Assembly (NCBI GenBank): GCA_037039685.1
Contig: JAWNGF010000010.1
Span: 1,116,001-1,180,000 of the forward strand
Reading direction: 5' to 3'
Source of the DNA: Ceratobasidium sp. AG-K
Taxonomy: Eukaryota; Basidiomycota; Agaricomycetes; Cantharellales; Ceratobasidiaceae
Length of the DNA: 64,000 nucleotides
A model generated the notes under the pieces. That model was not told the DNA's origin and did not search any database. It saw nothing but the letters and a program-made list of their open reading frames with translations. The first letter of the stretch is position 1, and each line of letters starts with the position of its first letter. Positions 29,206 to 40,226 of this stretch are shown here, piece by piece. The translations under genes were made by a program, and so were the position numbers.

Positions 29206-32200
29206 TTACTCGGCGCCCGGGCTCCGATCAATTATCCACCATTTATTTCCATCCCGAACACGTCCAATCGTGCACATAATGTTGCACGCGTCGATCACTT
29301 CTCCGCTTGAGAGTTGGCCTTCGTACGAAACCACCGTGTAGTCGCACGAGGTGTCGACTTCGGCTTGAGCTTCCAAAACTAAGGCGAGCAAAAGGGTCTG
29401 CGCGTGATCGTTGGGATTGATGGCGGTATTGGGGGGGACAGGGAGTGCGAAGAGATGTTGAAGTTGTCCGTAAAATGACCGTGTAATAAAATCGGGAGGC
29501 GCATTTGGTAGATGTGCGAGGCGATCGACCTGGAGCTCGTACTACATTCGTATTAGAGTTGGCTGAAAATGAAAATTTAATGAGAGTCTTACCCGAACAA
29601 ACGATGCGTCGCGTCCGTCCTCTCGTAGTTTGTGGTATCCGCGTGCGTGGATTAGGTCACCTCCACCAGTGATGCGCATTCGCCCCCATTGCATAACTGA
29701 CGCCGGTACAAACGCCTTGGCCTCTTGGAACGGGATTTCGTATGCCGTTACCAAGTGTTTGGCGATTTTACGTCGCAGCGGCTCTGTCACCGTCAATCGT
29801 TCAGAACGGGGGGTCAATAGCGCACAATTCGGATCTAAGTTGTATGCGGGCATAAGAAAAAGGTAATAGACTGCTAGGCCACCTACAATCTGGAAGTCGG
29901 TCGCCTTCAACCGCCTGGCCCTCCTCCTCAGCATCCTCGGCATCTCTAGGGTGGCGGAGCACAATCGTATCATGGAGATCGTACACCTTGCGAATGATCC
30001 GAAGTTGAGCACAATCCAGGATTCGTCGTGCAATATTGGCTGAGTAGTACCGCTGGCTTTGGACTGATGCGCCAATGAAGCTACAGTATCGCTCCATCGG
30101 GAAGGCCCAATACGCCCAGACCGGTCCTAAGAACTTGATCGAGTCGGCAATGTGCAATAAATAATGCACGTTTACCGGGCACGTTTGTAGTTGATCGGCA
30201 CTGTACTGATAATATATCCTATTTGGTGTCAAGTTGCTGGCAACATGGGTGTATGTGTGCACGTACCTTTTGTACTCCTGAATCCATTTGGCGAATCCCT
30301 CACGTATTTTTGGAATGTCGTCCCTAGAGATCGTGTAATTGACGCACATCTTGACTAGCGTAATCAGGCGCACAAAGTGGACATAATATGCTCGCTTAGC
30401 AAAGCGACGTCGCAGTAAGCAAGGGGCAAGCTGTGTCGCAAAGAGCATCCACGACTCGGCAATGAAGTGGCTGCGCTTTTTTAAATTAGGGACCCGGCAT
30501 CCAAACGCAGAGGGGATCGTGCAGCCAGAGTCCTCGCATAAATCCCCAATAAGGGCCCAGAGCACTGAGTCAATTTGATAAGCTTCCTTGCCATTGTCGA
30601 TATCGTTGAAGTCATCGGTCCATAGGTTGACAAGCTGGGGGATTAGGTTTATCCACACCATGTGCATCACTTCGACAGGGAACGACGCTGGGATGCTGAC
30701 TGAAGAAAGTCTAGCCAGCAGCGAGACTCCCTTAACACCATAAGTCGACGCCAATTTGGAGCATGCGTGTTTGTTGGGTGTACGCAGGACCTCGTAGCCT
30801 TGCTCCAGGGTCTCTTGGTGTGTTTGCAGGGGCAACTCAAGAGGGTCAGTAATTGTAACATCAGGTTGGTGCAACGGACAATACATATGCGTGCCACCCC
30901 GAGCTGTCTTGCCTGAAATCGCCTTGTGCATACAGAATCGGCAAGGAAAGCAAGCGTTGTGACCCAAGAACTCAAGGACCTTGGTGATTGCTGGTATGTC
31001 GCCAAAGATAGTTAGAAGGTGTCCGCGTAGTAAAAAGATCTCCTTGCGGAGCATATCCATGGCCTCGACACCCTTGGCGAGTTTGATTAGTTCATCAATA
31101 AGTGGCTGTAGAAACAAATTGATGTCCTTGGGAGAATGTGGGCCAGGAATTACACCAACACAGATAATGTTCTCTAGTAGGTTTCGAATTTTGGGTGGGA
31201 AATTATAGTTAACAAGAATTATTGGCCAGGAAGTATTTTTTTGACGTTTGAAGGGGCATAAACCGTCAACCGACATACCAAGAGCAAGCTCACAACGGTC
31301 CTCGAAGTGATAGTACGCTTGTTTCTTGCCGTCTATTTCCACCCAGGTACGTTTCAATTTCTCATACTGTTTGCCACCAAAGATCTCATCTATGTCACCC
31401 GATCGCTGATAGTTAGCCCAATATTCAAGCTTCTCGCAGGTGGATTTGTTCCAAAAAAGCGCTAGAAACTGAGGAATTGCCAGGACATAGGAAAAGACCA
31501 AGTAAGGTTGGCCGGCAGGATTTAATCAAGGTGTGTCGCAATACGGGCATTCCTGGAGCTCGCCTAGATACCCAGTGTAACATACACAAGAGTTTTTGCA
31601 GCAATGGTATTTGACGGGTTTGAGTGCTGAGAGTGATAGCATTTGCGCATGCATGAGTTTGAGTGATCATAAACTGCCGTGGGATTGCTTGTGGATGAAA
31701 GCATCTTGCATTGCCTTGTAGCTACGAACAGTTGGTTTATGTTGTACTATAAATTTAAACGACAAAATGTCATCTAAAACATTGGGGGTTATGGAAAGTC
31801 GTGCTAAAGAATATAAGTATTAGCCCAAATTGTCCGAATTGTGCAGGAGAAACTCACCGTTTCTTGCTGCATCCAACAGGAATCCCCCCCGGAGTTGTGC
31901 CTCAGGTGAAAGGCCACCTGTTGCTGCGTTGTAACCTCCATAACCAGGATTAGATGCATCGGAACCAGGGTGCCCAACAGAGGACCCTAAATCACTGTCG
32001 GAGAGGTCAGTAGATTTTGTCATAGTTCTGCTGCCCAAGTCTGTATGCGGATGTGCGCGCATTACTTGCGCCCAGACATGCGTTAAGTCAACCTCTGGGA
32101 TATTTTCTGGCTCGTAGGGGGGAGGGATTGGCGAACCAGGGGGATTGGGGGGCGTATGGAACATGGGGTGCATGCCGGCTGCCAAATCACTGCAAGTAAT

Positions 32201-32460
32201 GGCAGATCTACGGCGCGCACCAAGCAACCCTCTGCTAGAAATGTGACGGCAAAGACTCTCACTTAATTAGTGTATTTTAGCATAAGGAATACCATAGTTA
32301 AATTAAGCTAGAGTGCTCACCGTGCCCATTCCAGACGCTCCGGATAATCATGTTGCCTTTTTCGCCAATTTCCCTGGAGGTGTCGCTTCCGTGTCTTGGT
32401 CGTCACCAGCTTATTAAAGTTGCAGTTGCTGCATTCACAAGGGACTTTTTGTTTTCCCAT
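29206..32460 (-). pseudogene. Tnp2-like (CACTA/Plavaka) transposase with one premature TGA
   Basis: DDE-type transposase of the enclosing element. Exon 1 (32460-32321) starts MGKQKVPCECSNC, a Cys/His N-terminal motif (C-x-C-x2-C, later RKRH). Exon 2 is 32234-31858, rich in Pro. Exon 3 is 31803-31675. Exon 4 starts at 31626 and holds Cys pairs CCKNSC and CPYC, then TGA at 31528-31526 where Arg is expected before LNPAGQP. The core continues with DGLCPFKR, IPGPHSPKDINLFLQPLIDE, FGDIPAITK and PCRFC, all typical of Tnp2, and FPMERYCSFIGASVQ toward the C-terminus. The frame then passes an intron near 29900 and probably another near 29540-29590, and ends IIDRSPGAE at 29206. Apart from the single TGA the frame looks well kept, so inactivation is recent or the stop is read through. 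Confidence 0.78.
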
Positions 32461-32875
32461 TGATGCAGCAGCGGGTGTATACAAACGGCGGATGCCCAAA
32501 AATTTCGACGTGTGGCGAATCGCCACTTAAGCGCCGCCAACTCTATATATACAGCCCACCTCCGTGCGTGAATCCCCTTCCTCCCAACCACTCCCCTGCT
32601 CCAGTCGACCGTCAACTGACCTGCTCAGTTTGCTTCGGCGCATTAAATAACTCAAGGTAAATTTGTCCCCTGGTTCGGAATATCTAATTTTCATTGCTGA
32701 CTTGGAATCACCACATGCCCACACAGCATTAATTTCGCTTCCACTTGCCAAATCCCCCACTCTTAATTTCTTTCACTTTCTCAGTAAGTACAAATTGTTC
32801 TTATTGGTCATCTAGTGGTTTGACGCGCTCTGACGCGCTCGTTTGCGCTTTTTTCTTAATTATAGCGCATTTATT
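32461..32875. promoter_or_regulatory. Divergent promoter between transposase and accessory gene
   Basis: Both genes of the element start outward from this 415-base interval. It contains a tctatatatacag stretch near 32540 that could serve as a TATA box for either direction. The two genes are likely co-expressed. Confidence 0.45.
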
Positions 32876-35117
32876 ATGCCACCGGCTGATTGCCCCAATC
32901 CTGGCGCCACATCGAAGTCTGGCGCCAATGATCAGTCCAGTGACATGATCATACACGTGGCAAACGGCGGTAAGTACAATCGAGATCCATCCCGCAATCT
33001 CGTGGCTGATCGTGATCGGGTCTAGCGACGGTAGAATACATCAAGAATAACACCGCAATTCACATTACAAACTCTGACGGCTTGGTCAAAAAGTACCGCA
33101 TCCTTCCAAGGCCCCCCAACGTTTCTGGTCCCGGACTTCAGGAGAAGATGCGATGCAAGGGTACAAAAGCAGTCAAGTTGCATAACAATTATTTGGACTT
33201 TCAGGTAAGCACGTATTTCTTGCCCTTGATCAATGCTAACTCTATTCAGACCAAGGTCCGCGCCGACACCATGACTGCGCTCAAAGGGAAGACGGACATT
33301 AAGTGGAAGGATTGCCCCTCGGAGGCAAAGGCCTTGGTTGGCAACGCAGTGAGTAAATTAATCATTCATTATCACTCAACGCTAATCTACTTTGATAGCT
33401 GAAATATCGACACCCCTACTGCTTCCGATTTGACAACAACTGGGCCGGCAAGGAACTTATGCGGTGTGTACTTGCAAACAAGCGTGATACTTTAAATAAC
33501 AAGACTCCCGAGAAACGCGCCGAGGCCACCAAGCGCAAGTTGAAGGCAACAGGCAAGCAACCCGCAACGCGTGCAAACGGCAGCGATGAGGTTCCCTTGA
33601 TTACAACAGGCACGGAAACTTTGGACACTGAAGGTAAGTTTTATTTTTCTATTTATACTTTATTGACTCCCGGGTAGCTAATGGAGATGGTTCAGGCAAC
33701 CCCGAGCGCACCGTCAACCATAACCAGACGCCCAACCAAGCCAAGCCAAACAAAGGCAAGGACGGGGACAAGGACAACATCAACAGCAACAAGGAGGTCG
33801 AGCGTCGCAAGGAGACTAACCGCGCCAAGCCACGTCCAAAGGTAATTCCCCATTCACTAACAATTTCAAAATTATATTCTAACTCTCGAGTTACTTACAG
33901 ATGATTCAATGTACCGAGACGGGCGAGGCGCCCGAAGGACCCGCCGACAAACCCGATTCCCCTGTTCCAAGCACGGTCGGTCGTACTAGCAGCCCCGGAC
34001 CATCGGTGAGTAACGGTCGGATTACCCATCTAATTGTAACTGACTCTTCAATTCGTCTTTAGGGTACTACGGTCACATCTGACATAATTGGCGGTTCCTC
34101 AAAGGTAAGTGCCCTCGGCCGAGCCCTTCTTGAGCGATACCGACGATTACTCAGAGACGCAAGACTCCCGACAAAGAGGAGCCGATTGACTCGGAGGACA
34201 AAGCGCCAGTTAAGCCAACCAAGGTAAGTCAATATATTTTTGATATTTTTGATACATTGACGTCTCTTCCCCGGTAAAAAACCAAGACCTCGCAGGCCAA
34301 GGGCAAGGAAACGGAGAAAACCACGCCCGTTGAAGTTCCGGTCCCAACCGCATCGGCAGCTAAAGCCGGCAAGAACAAGGTAAGTGCCCCTTTTGATATA
34401 TCCAAGCCCTGACTACCCCGTTTGCAGAAGCAGAAACTCCCAGCGGCCAAGAGTGACGATTCCGAGGGCAAGGAGGTAGCACGCCCGACCAAAAAGGCCA
34501 ATACGGCCAAGGTAAGCCCTTGCGTCGGTAAACTTGTGGCAAACTAACAACGTTTGGTAGAAGCCGAAAGCGACGGTGACCCAGGATGAGGAGACCAACC
34601 TCGAAGGGGACGACTTGGACATGGACATTCCAGTGCCTGCTGCTAACACAACAGAGAATAAGGTACTTATTCGTATTAATCGATGAGAACACGTTATTAA
34701 CTACAAAAAAAAGCAAAAGGTAGCGGCGAACAAAGGGGAGAAGGTCGCACCAACTACAAAGGTAAGGATGAGATTCATAGCCTCGCCAACACTCACCAAT
34801 TTCTGTAGAAGCGCAAGGAGCCCGAGCCCGAGCCCAATTCTTCGGACTTGTTGGAAGACGAGGGCGAGGAACCGGTCGTCCCAAAACCGAACGGCAAGAA
34901 CGGCAAACTGGCTGCAGGCGCGAAGGCTAGCGGCAAAAAGCAAACGGTGAGTTGAAGTTTGAGTAGTGTTACTTAGCTGACCGCAAACCCGATAATAGCT
35001 CGCCCAGCAAGACTCTTGGAACGCCGGATACGCCGCGGAAGTCGCGGAGCTCGCTCAGAAGATGACCTCAGCGCAAAAGCAAGAGGCGACGAAGGCTGCC
35101 AACAAGGCCGCTGCCGA

Positions 35118-35122
35118 CAAGG
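35118..35122 (+). repeat. Copia target-site duplication, left copy (CAAGG)
   Basis: CAAGG directly before the left LTR; repeated at 39968-39972. It lies in a GAC AAG G codon context of the accessory gene. Confidence 0.85.
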
Positions 35123-35391
35123 TTTTGAGATAAGCGCAGTGTCGGGCTAGATAGTTTTGTATCTCAGCTCATGCTACTTGAGAGTAGAGAACTCGCATAT
35201 ATATACCTAGATAGTTTTGTATCTACAGGAAATATAAGCGATAGAAAAGAAAAGTAAAAACTAAACTATACCTCAGCTCGTGCTACTTGAGAGTAGAGAA
35301 CTGAGGGTAAAACTTCCGCAAAGCGTGCGTTCATGTGGACACAATCACATGATGCGCATATATCTACGTATAAGACTGTATATATTCAACA
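35123..35391 (-). repeat. Copia 3' LTR (left)
   Basis: 269 bp. In element orientation it begins TGTTGAATATATACAG and ends CTTATCTCAAAA. It contains a 30-bp unit twice (35164-35193 and 35273-35302, around gctacttgagagtagagaac) and a twice-repeated tagatagttttgtatct. It differs from the right LTR at four CpG sites. Confidence 0.92.
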
Positions 35392-35425
35392 TGCCCACTC
35401 AGGATTAGACAAAAAATGAAAAGAT

Positions 35426-38400
35426 TTAAAACATTCCCATCCCAGTCACGAAACCGGGGAATTTGACGCGTCCGAGTGGTTTGGTAAGCGCATCGGCGAC
35501 CTGTTGGTTGGTCGGAATAAATTGAAGGTCGACTTCGCAAAGTGCGACTACTTCTCGAATAAAATGATGCTTTACTCAAATGTGTTTTGTATTTTGATGA
35601 TTGACCGGGTTCTTGGCTAATGCGATACTCAATTGATTGTCGGTAAGCAAGGTTGTCGGACCTTTTGATAAAAATCCGAGTTTGTCAAGGAATTGACGAA
35701 GCCAAATTAATTGGCGGGCGGTGCTCGCAGCGGCGACGTATTCGGCTTCGGTACTCAATAAGGAAATTGTCGGCTGCTTATGTGATGACCAAGCAATGCT
35801 CCCTCCGGCTCGTTGGAAGATCCAACTGGTAGTCGATTGACTTGTATTAGGATTGCCAGCGTAGTCGGAATCGACATACCCGATTGGGTCTGACGATTTG
35901 GATCGTTCGAACACGATCCCGAGTGCCTTCGTGCCTTGTAGGTATTGTAAAACCCGCTTGAATGCTGACCAATGCTTGTCGCCAGGATTAGCGGCGTGTT
36001 GGGCAAGCAATCCGGTCGCAAAAGCGATGTTGGGACGGGTCGAAATCATCGCATACATAAGCGATCCGATTCCACGCTGATAAAGCGTTCGATCGACAGT
36101 CGGAGTATCGAGTTTGGGCAGGTTTGGCGACTCTGCCATTGGCGTGTCCCATGGTTTGGCCTCGGTCATGCTGAATCGAGCTAGTATATCACTAATATAT
36201 CGCTTTTGACAAATCTTGAGTGAACCGGCCTCGCGATTTCGCTCGATTTCGACCCCTACGAACATGCGTGCCTCGCCTAGATCGACAATATCGAAAGATT
36301 TGCGCATTTTCGATTTAATTTCCTCCAGAAATGAAAGAGGTTTGCTGGCTAGGAGCATGTCGTCCACATGAGCTAAAATTATCGCCAACTTATCGCCATC
36401 GCGTTGAATGAACACGGCATGATTGCTTTCGGTCCTCGTGAATCCGATCGCCTCAAGAACCTCTTTGAGTCGAAGGTAAAACGCTCGGGCGGCTTGTTTC
36501 AGACCATATAATGCTTTAACAAGTTGCCAGACGTGATCGCCTTTGGCAAATCCCTTGGGTTGCTCCATGTAGAGCTCTTCCTCGACGACGCCGTGTAGGA
36601 ACGCCGTTTTGATGTCGAGCTGAAGGAGCTCGAGGTTTTCGCTCGCAACGATGCTGAAAAGCACCCTATATGCGTCCGATGCGGCCACTGGCGACAAGAT
36701 CTCAACATAATCGACACCTGGAGCTTGAAGGAAACCCTTGGCGACGAGTTGGGCTTTGTATTTGAGGATTTTGCCATCGACGTCGCGCTTATATGCGTAC
36801 ACCCAGCGACATTTGATGACCCTTTTGTGAGTTGGTCTATCAGCCGGTTTCCAAACTTTATGCTTGGTAATCGATTTGATTTCTTTGATCATAGCTTCGA
36901 GCCATAGATTGGCGTCTGGTCGTGCCATAGCTTTGGCATAGGTGTCGGGGGGATGTTCAATTAGCACATTTAGGGCGCTCTCGGTTGTCGGCTTATCGGT
37001 TCGCGTGGCAGTCTCGTTCTGCGTGCCCACTTCAGCTCTGTATCGTAGTGGCGGTCTAGTAGCTCGACCTGATCGACGTGGAGGCTCAGGCTGTTTTGCT
37101 GGCGGCTCTGGCTCAATGGGGGAATTGCTCGTCGGCTCGGCATCAGATTCTTGTCGGCTTACTGGCTCTGGCTTGATGATGATTTCAGGCGTTGGCTCCT
37201 GGTGCTCCTGATCGCCCACTTGTTCTGGGAACTCGTCCTCGAAATCTTCAATTATCATGCGTTGTCGCGTCTCACCTCCCTCATCGAATACGACGTCACG
37301 TGAGGTGATTACGCGACCGATCGAGCGCTGAATGAGAATATGCGCCTTTTGATTTGGGGCGAATCCGAGGTAAGTACACTCGATTAATCTTGCCTGTAGC
37401 TTGGTACGTTGACCATTGGGTACTCAAGCCCATGCCTTGCAGCCAAAGGTGCGGAGTCGGGAGACGTCGGGTAGCTTGCCCGTGAAAATTTCGTCCGGGG
37501 TTTTACCGTCAAGCGATCGTTTCGGCGTTACATTCCAGATGTATGAGGCGTGAATGATTGCGAGTCCCCAATATTTGTCGGGTAAGTCTGCATCCACTCG
37601 CATTGCTCGTTGACTATCGTTTAACGTACGAATTGCTCACTCTGCTACGCCATTGCTCGCTGAAGAATCCGCCTTGGTCTTCTGGTGCTCGATTCCGTGC
37701 GATTTCAGCCATGCTTCAAAAGCGTTTGATGCATATTCGCCTCCGCCGTCCGTTCGTAAGTGCTTGATCTGCTTGCCCGTCAGATTCTCGATTGACGGTT
37801 TCAACTCCTTGAAGTGATTCGCGTAGTCGTTTTTATGCTTAAGTAAGTGAACAAATATCTTGCGGGACTTGTTGTCGATCGTGACAGCAAAGTACTGATA
37901 ACCTTGAATGGCTTGAACGGCGGCGGGCCCGTGTAGATCGCTATGGAGTAACTCGAGTACATCGGACGCTTGATTTGTCGACGTTGGAAATGGGGCGCGG
38001 GTTTGCTTGCCTTTGAGGCACGGCTCGCATTGTGATTGCGGCGGTAAGCAACTGCCTACAATGTCCATCCCTTGTACGACGCCCTTTCTGACCATATCTA
38101 GGACATACTTGTAGTTTATGTGTCCTAGGCAACAATGCCAGGTATGTAGATCGGCTCGGGCGATGTGACTGGCCGTATATGCGATGAATTCGCTCGCTTC
38201 TAGGTCATCCTCATTGTTCAGGTTCTCCAATTCGACAATGGCAACATGGGCAGTCAGTTCTGCATGTTTAACGCGCGCATTTAGTCGGTAAAGTTTGACG
38301 CCTAACTTGCGTGCGTAGCCAATCTCGGGTCCACGGCCATCGTTCGCCAGGAGTCTTGCCTCACTTTTGCCAAAAAGAACAAAAGTGCCACGTTTGGCGA

Positions 38401-39694
38401 GTTGTTTGACGGACATCAGACTGGCATGAAGTCCCGGTACGTGCAATACACTGTCGATCGACATGTCGGTCTCCTTACGGGTTCCGTTGCGTAGCGTAAG
38501 CTGGACACGGCCAATTCCGGTCGCATTTATCATATTCCCATCGCCCACTCGAACGGCGATTGGTGGTACCAGAGGTCGGTAAGTTGAAAACCATTCTCGA
38601 TTTCGGGTCATGTGTTTTGACGCTCCCGAATCGAGCAGCCACGTGTCTCTAGCTGACTGATTGTCCACGGCCGGCATTGCATATATTGATGGCATATCAT
38701 TGGGTTCTTTGGCTGTGAGGACCACTTTTGCCGATTCAGTTTTAGGTGCGTTACTTGATTTGCTTGTTTTTGATTCAGTTGACTTAGCGGCTCATCGCTT
38801 TTGGTGTGGTCCGGTCCCTTCGGCTCCACCTCCTCTCGCCCAGCATTCCTTCTTGGTGTGCCCGGGCTTGGCGCAGTTGTTGCATAGGGGGCCTTTGGCC
38901 TTTTTCTTCCCTTTCGGGTCGCTCGGTTTCTTGGATTTTGGCTTTGGGGCTTGAGCAAACATCGCTGTGAGTCCGCCTCCTGTCTTCCGTTGTTCTTCTT
39001 CAGCTAATGCCACTTTGACAACCATGTCAGGCGTGATGAGGCCAGTCTGAGTGGATGTCTGGATGACCGTGCTGACGATCGCATAGGACGGGGGGAGCGC
39101 ATTCATGAAGACTTGCGCGAGCATAAGGTCGGTCACCGCTTCTCCGAGTGTCTTCATCTTGGAGGCAATCGATCGGATGTTGTTAAACCTGGCAGATAAG
39201 TCTTCTTCCTCCTCAATTTTTGCACTCATGAATTGCTGATAGTAAAAGGATAGCGATTGCATTCCTTTTCCTTCCCAGCGTTCGACAACTTTCGTCCATG
39301 CTTCGTGCGCCGATGTTGTCTCGATCACGTCGGCCATTGCTCCGTCTTCCATATTCAGGGTAATCTGAGCAAATGCGTTGTCGTCTCGCTTCTGCCATTG
39401 TTCAATTTCGATTTTATTGGCTGATACTTTGGCAGAGTCCTTTTTCTCGGTCTCGGTGAGCGGTTCAGGCGGCGTTTCTGTGCCATACACGATCTTGAGC
39501 AGTCCCCGAATTCGCAGGACCGTCGTTTGGCGGAACTTCCATGAGCTATAGTTGGATCCGTTGTCCTTCAGGAGCGGGATCTCGTAGGTTTTCTTGCTAA
39601 GGTAAGCGTCGGTCGATGCCATTGTAGTAGTAGTAACGTTTACAGCGTTTTCTGGGTTCTCTGGTTCTTCACTTTTGACGCTACCAGGGCTCAT
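35426..39694 (-). pseudogene. Copia Gag-Pol polyprotein with four in-frame TGA stops
   Basis: A single frame of 1423 codons from ATG 39694 to TAA 35428-35426. Gag runs to about 38950 and ends with a CCHC zinc knuckle (CNNCAKPGHTKKEC). Protease shows LLDSGASKHMT. A pre-integrase HTWHCCLGH and the integrase core (HSDLHGP, RTDGGGEY) follow. Reverse transcriptase has the catalytic VDDMLLAS; RNase H has GYVDSDYAGN and STEAEYVAA. Stops are TGA at 38794-38792 (after HQKR), 37639-37637 (after NGVAE, where Copia proteins read ERAIRTLN), 37426-37424 (in KAWxVPN, normally Arg) and 35578-35576 (after NTKHI). No frameshift is needed anywhere. Confidence 0.93.
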
Positions 39695-39698
39695 AACC
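39684..39698 (-). promoter_or_regulatory. Copia primer-binding site (half-tRNA iMet)
   Basis: Immediately inside the 5' LTR the element reads GGTTATGAGCCCTGG, the complement of the initiator-Met tRNA anticodon stem-loop (CCAGGGCUCAUAACC), not of its 3' end. The Gag ATG at 39694 lies within this site. Confidence 0.8.
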
Positions 39699-39967
39699 TT
39701 TTGAGATAAGCGCAGTGTCAGGCTAGATAGTTTTGTATCTCAGCTCGTGCTACTTGAGAGTAGAGAACTCGCATATATATACCTAGATAGTTTTGTATCT
39801 ACAGGAAATATAAGCGATAGAAAAGAAAAGTAAAAACTAAACTATACCTCAGCTCGTGCTACTTGAGAGTAGAGAACTGAGGGTAAAACTTCCGCGAAGC
39901 GTGCGTTCATGTGGACACAATCACGTGATGCGCATATATCTACGTATAAGACTGTATATATTCAACA
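39699..39967 (-). repeat. Copia 5' LTR (right)
   Basis: 269 bp, same length as the left LTR. In plus orientation it starts TTTTGAGATAAGC and ends ATTCAACA. Followed at 39968-39972 by the CAAGG target duplication. Confidence 0.92.
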
Positions 39968-39972
39968 CAAGG
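39968..39972 (+). repeat. Copia target-site duplication, right copy (CAAGG)
   Basis: CAAGG followed by ctgccaaagctgccg, the continuation of the interrupted exon. Confidence 0.85.
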
Positions 39973-40226
39973 CTGCCAAAGCTGCCGAGGCTGCCAAAGC
40001 AGTCGAGGCTGCCCAGCTCGACGGCCCATCGACCTCCAACGCCCCAGCGCCAAAGCGACGCAAGAACGGCAAGACCAACGCGACCGCCCCAGCAACGACT
40101 CGCGCGGCCAAGGAGGAACTCATCGAGTCGGTCGTAAGGCCTATCCGGTAAGTGCCCAGCCTCTCGCCTTACAAGTCATGGTGACGGCTTTGATTTAGCA
40201 AAAGAACGCAAGTCGTCCGCCACTAA

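Larger units (their letters stand above)
35123..39967 (-). mobile_element. Ty1/Copia LTR retrotransposon, 4845 bp
   Basis: Two 269-bp LTRs flank one long polyprotein frame on the minus strand, bordered by 5-bp CAAGG direct repeats. Domain order gag, protease, integrase, reverse transcriptase, RNase H is that of Copia. The primer-binding site matches an internal part of initiator-Met tRNA. LTR divergence is 4 of 269 bases, so the insertion is young. Four in-frame TGA stops make it non-autonomous as written. Confidence 0.95.
32876..40226 (+). pseudogene. Accessory gene of the CACTA element, Lys-rich protein, split by Copia insertion
   Basis: I do not recognise the family. Exons: 32876-32969, 33026-33204, 33250-33348, 33399-33633, 33678-33841, 33901-34005, 34063-34104, 34155-34223, 34296-34379, 34428-34511, 34561-34662, 34714-34761, 34809-34946, 34999-35122 continuing at 39973-40147, and 40199-40226. 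Without the Copia insert and one CAAGG copy the join is 1770 nt (589 residues) with no stop. The N-terminal quarter looks folded (VEYIKNNTAIHI, KYRHPYCFRFDNNW). The middle is a run of short phase-0 exons, most ending in a Lys AAG codon before GTAAG, giving Lys/Glu/Pro-rich disorder. The C-terminal part is an Ala/Lys helix with a nuclear-type KRRKNGK patch. A DNA-binding helper (TnpA-like) role is inference from position and charge. Exons 9 and 12 have alternative acceptors nearby. Confidence 0.7.

Noticed and set aside
28546..29391. Host gene in the 28.5-29.4 kb ORFs
   Set aside because: 28546-28920 spans the border of the inverted arm and the CACTA tip, so it cannot be one gene; 29206-29391 is the last exon of the transposase.
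35576..39694. Copia as three separate genes
   Set aside because: All parts lie in one frame; the gaps are single TGA codons inside a normal Gag-Pol order.
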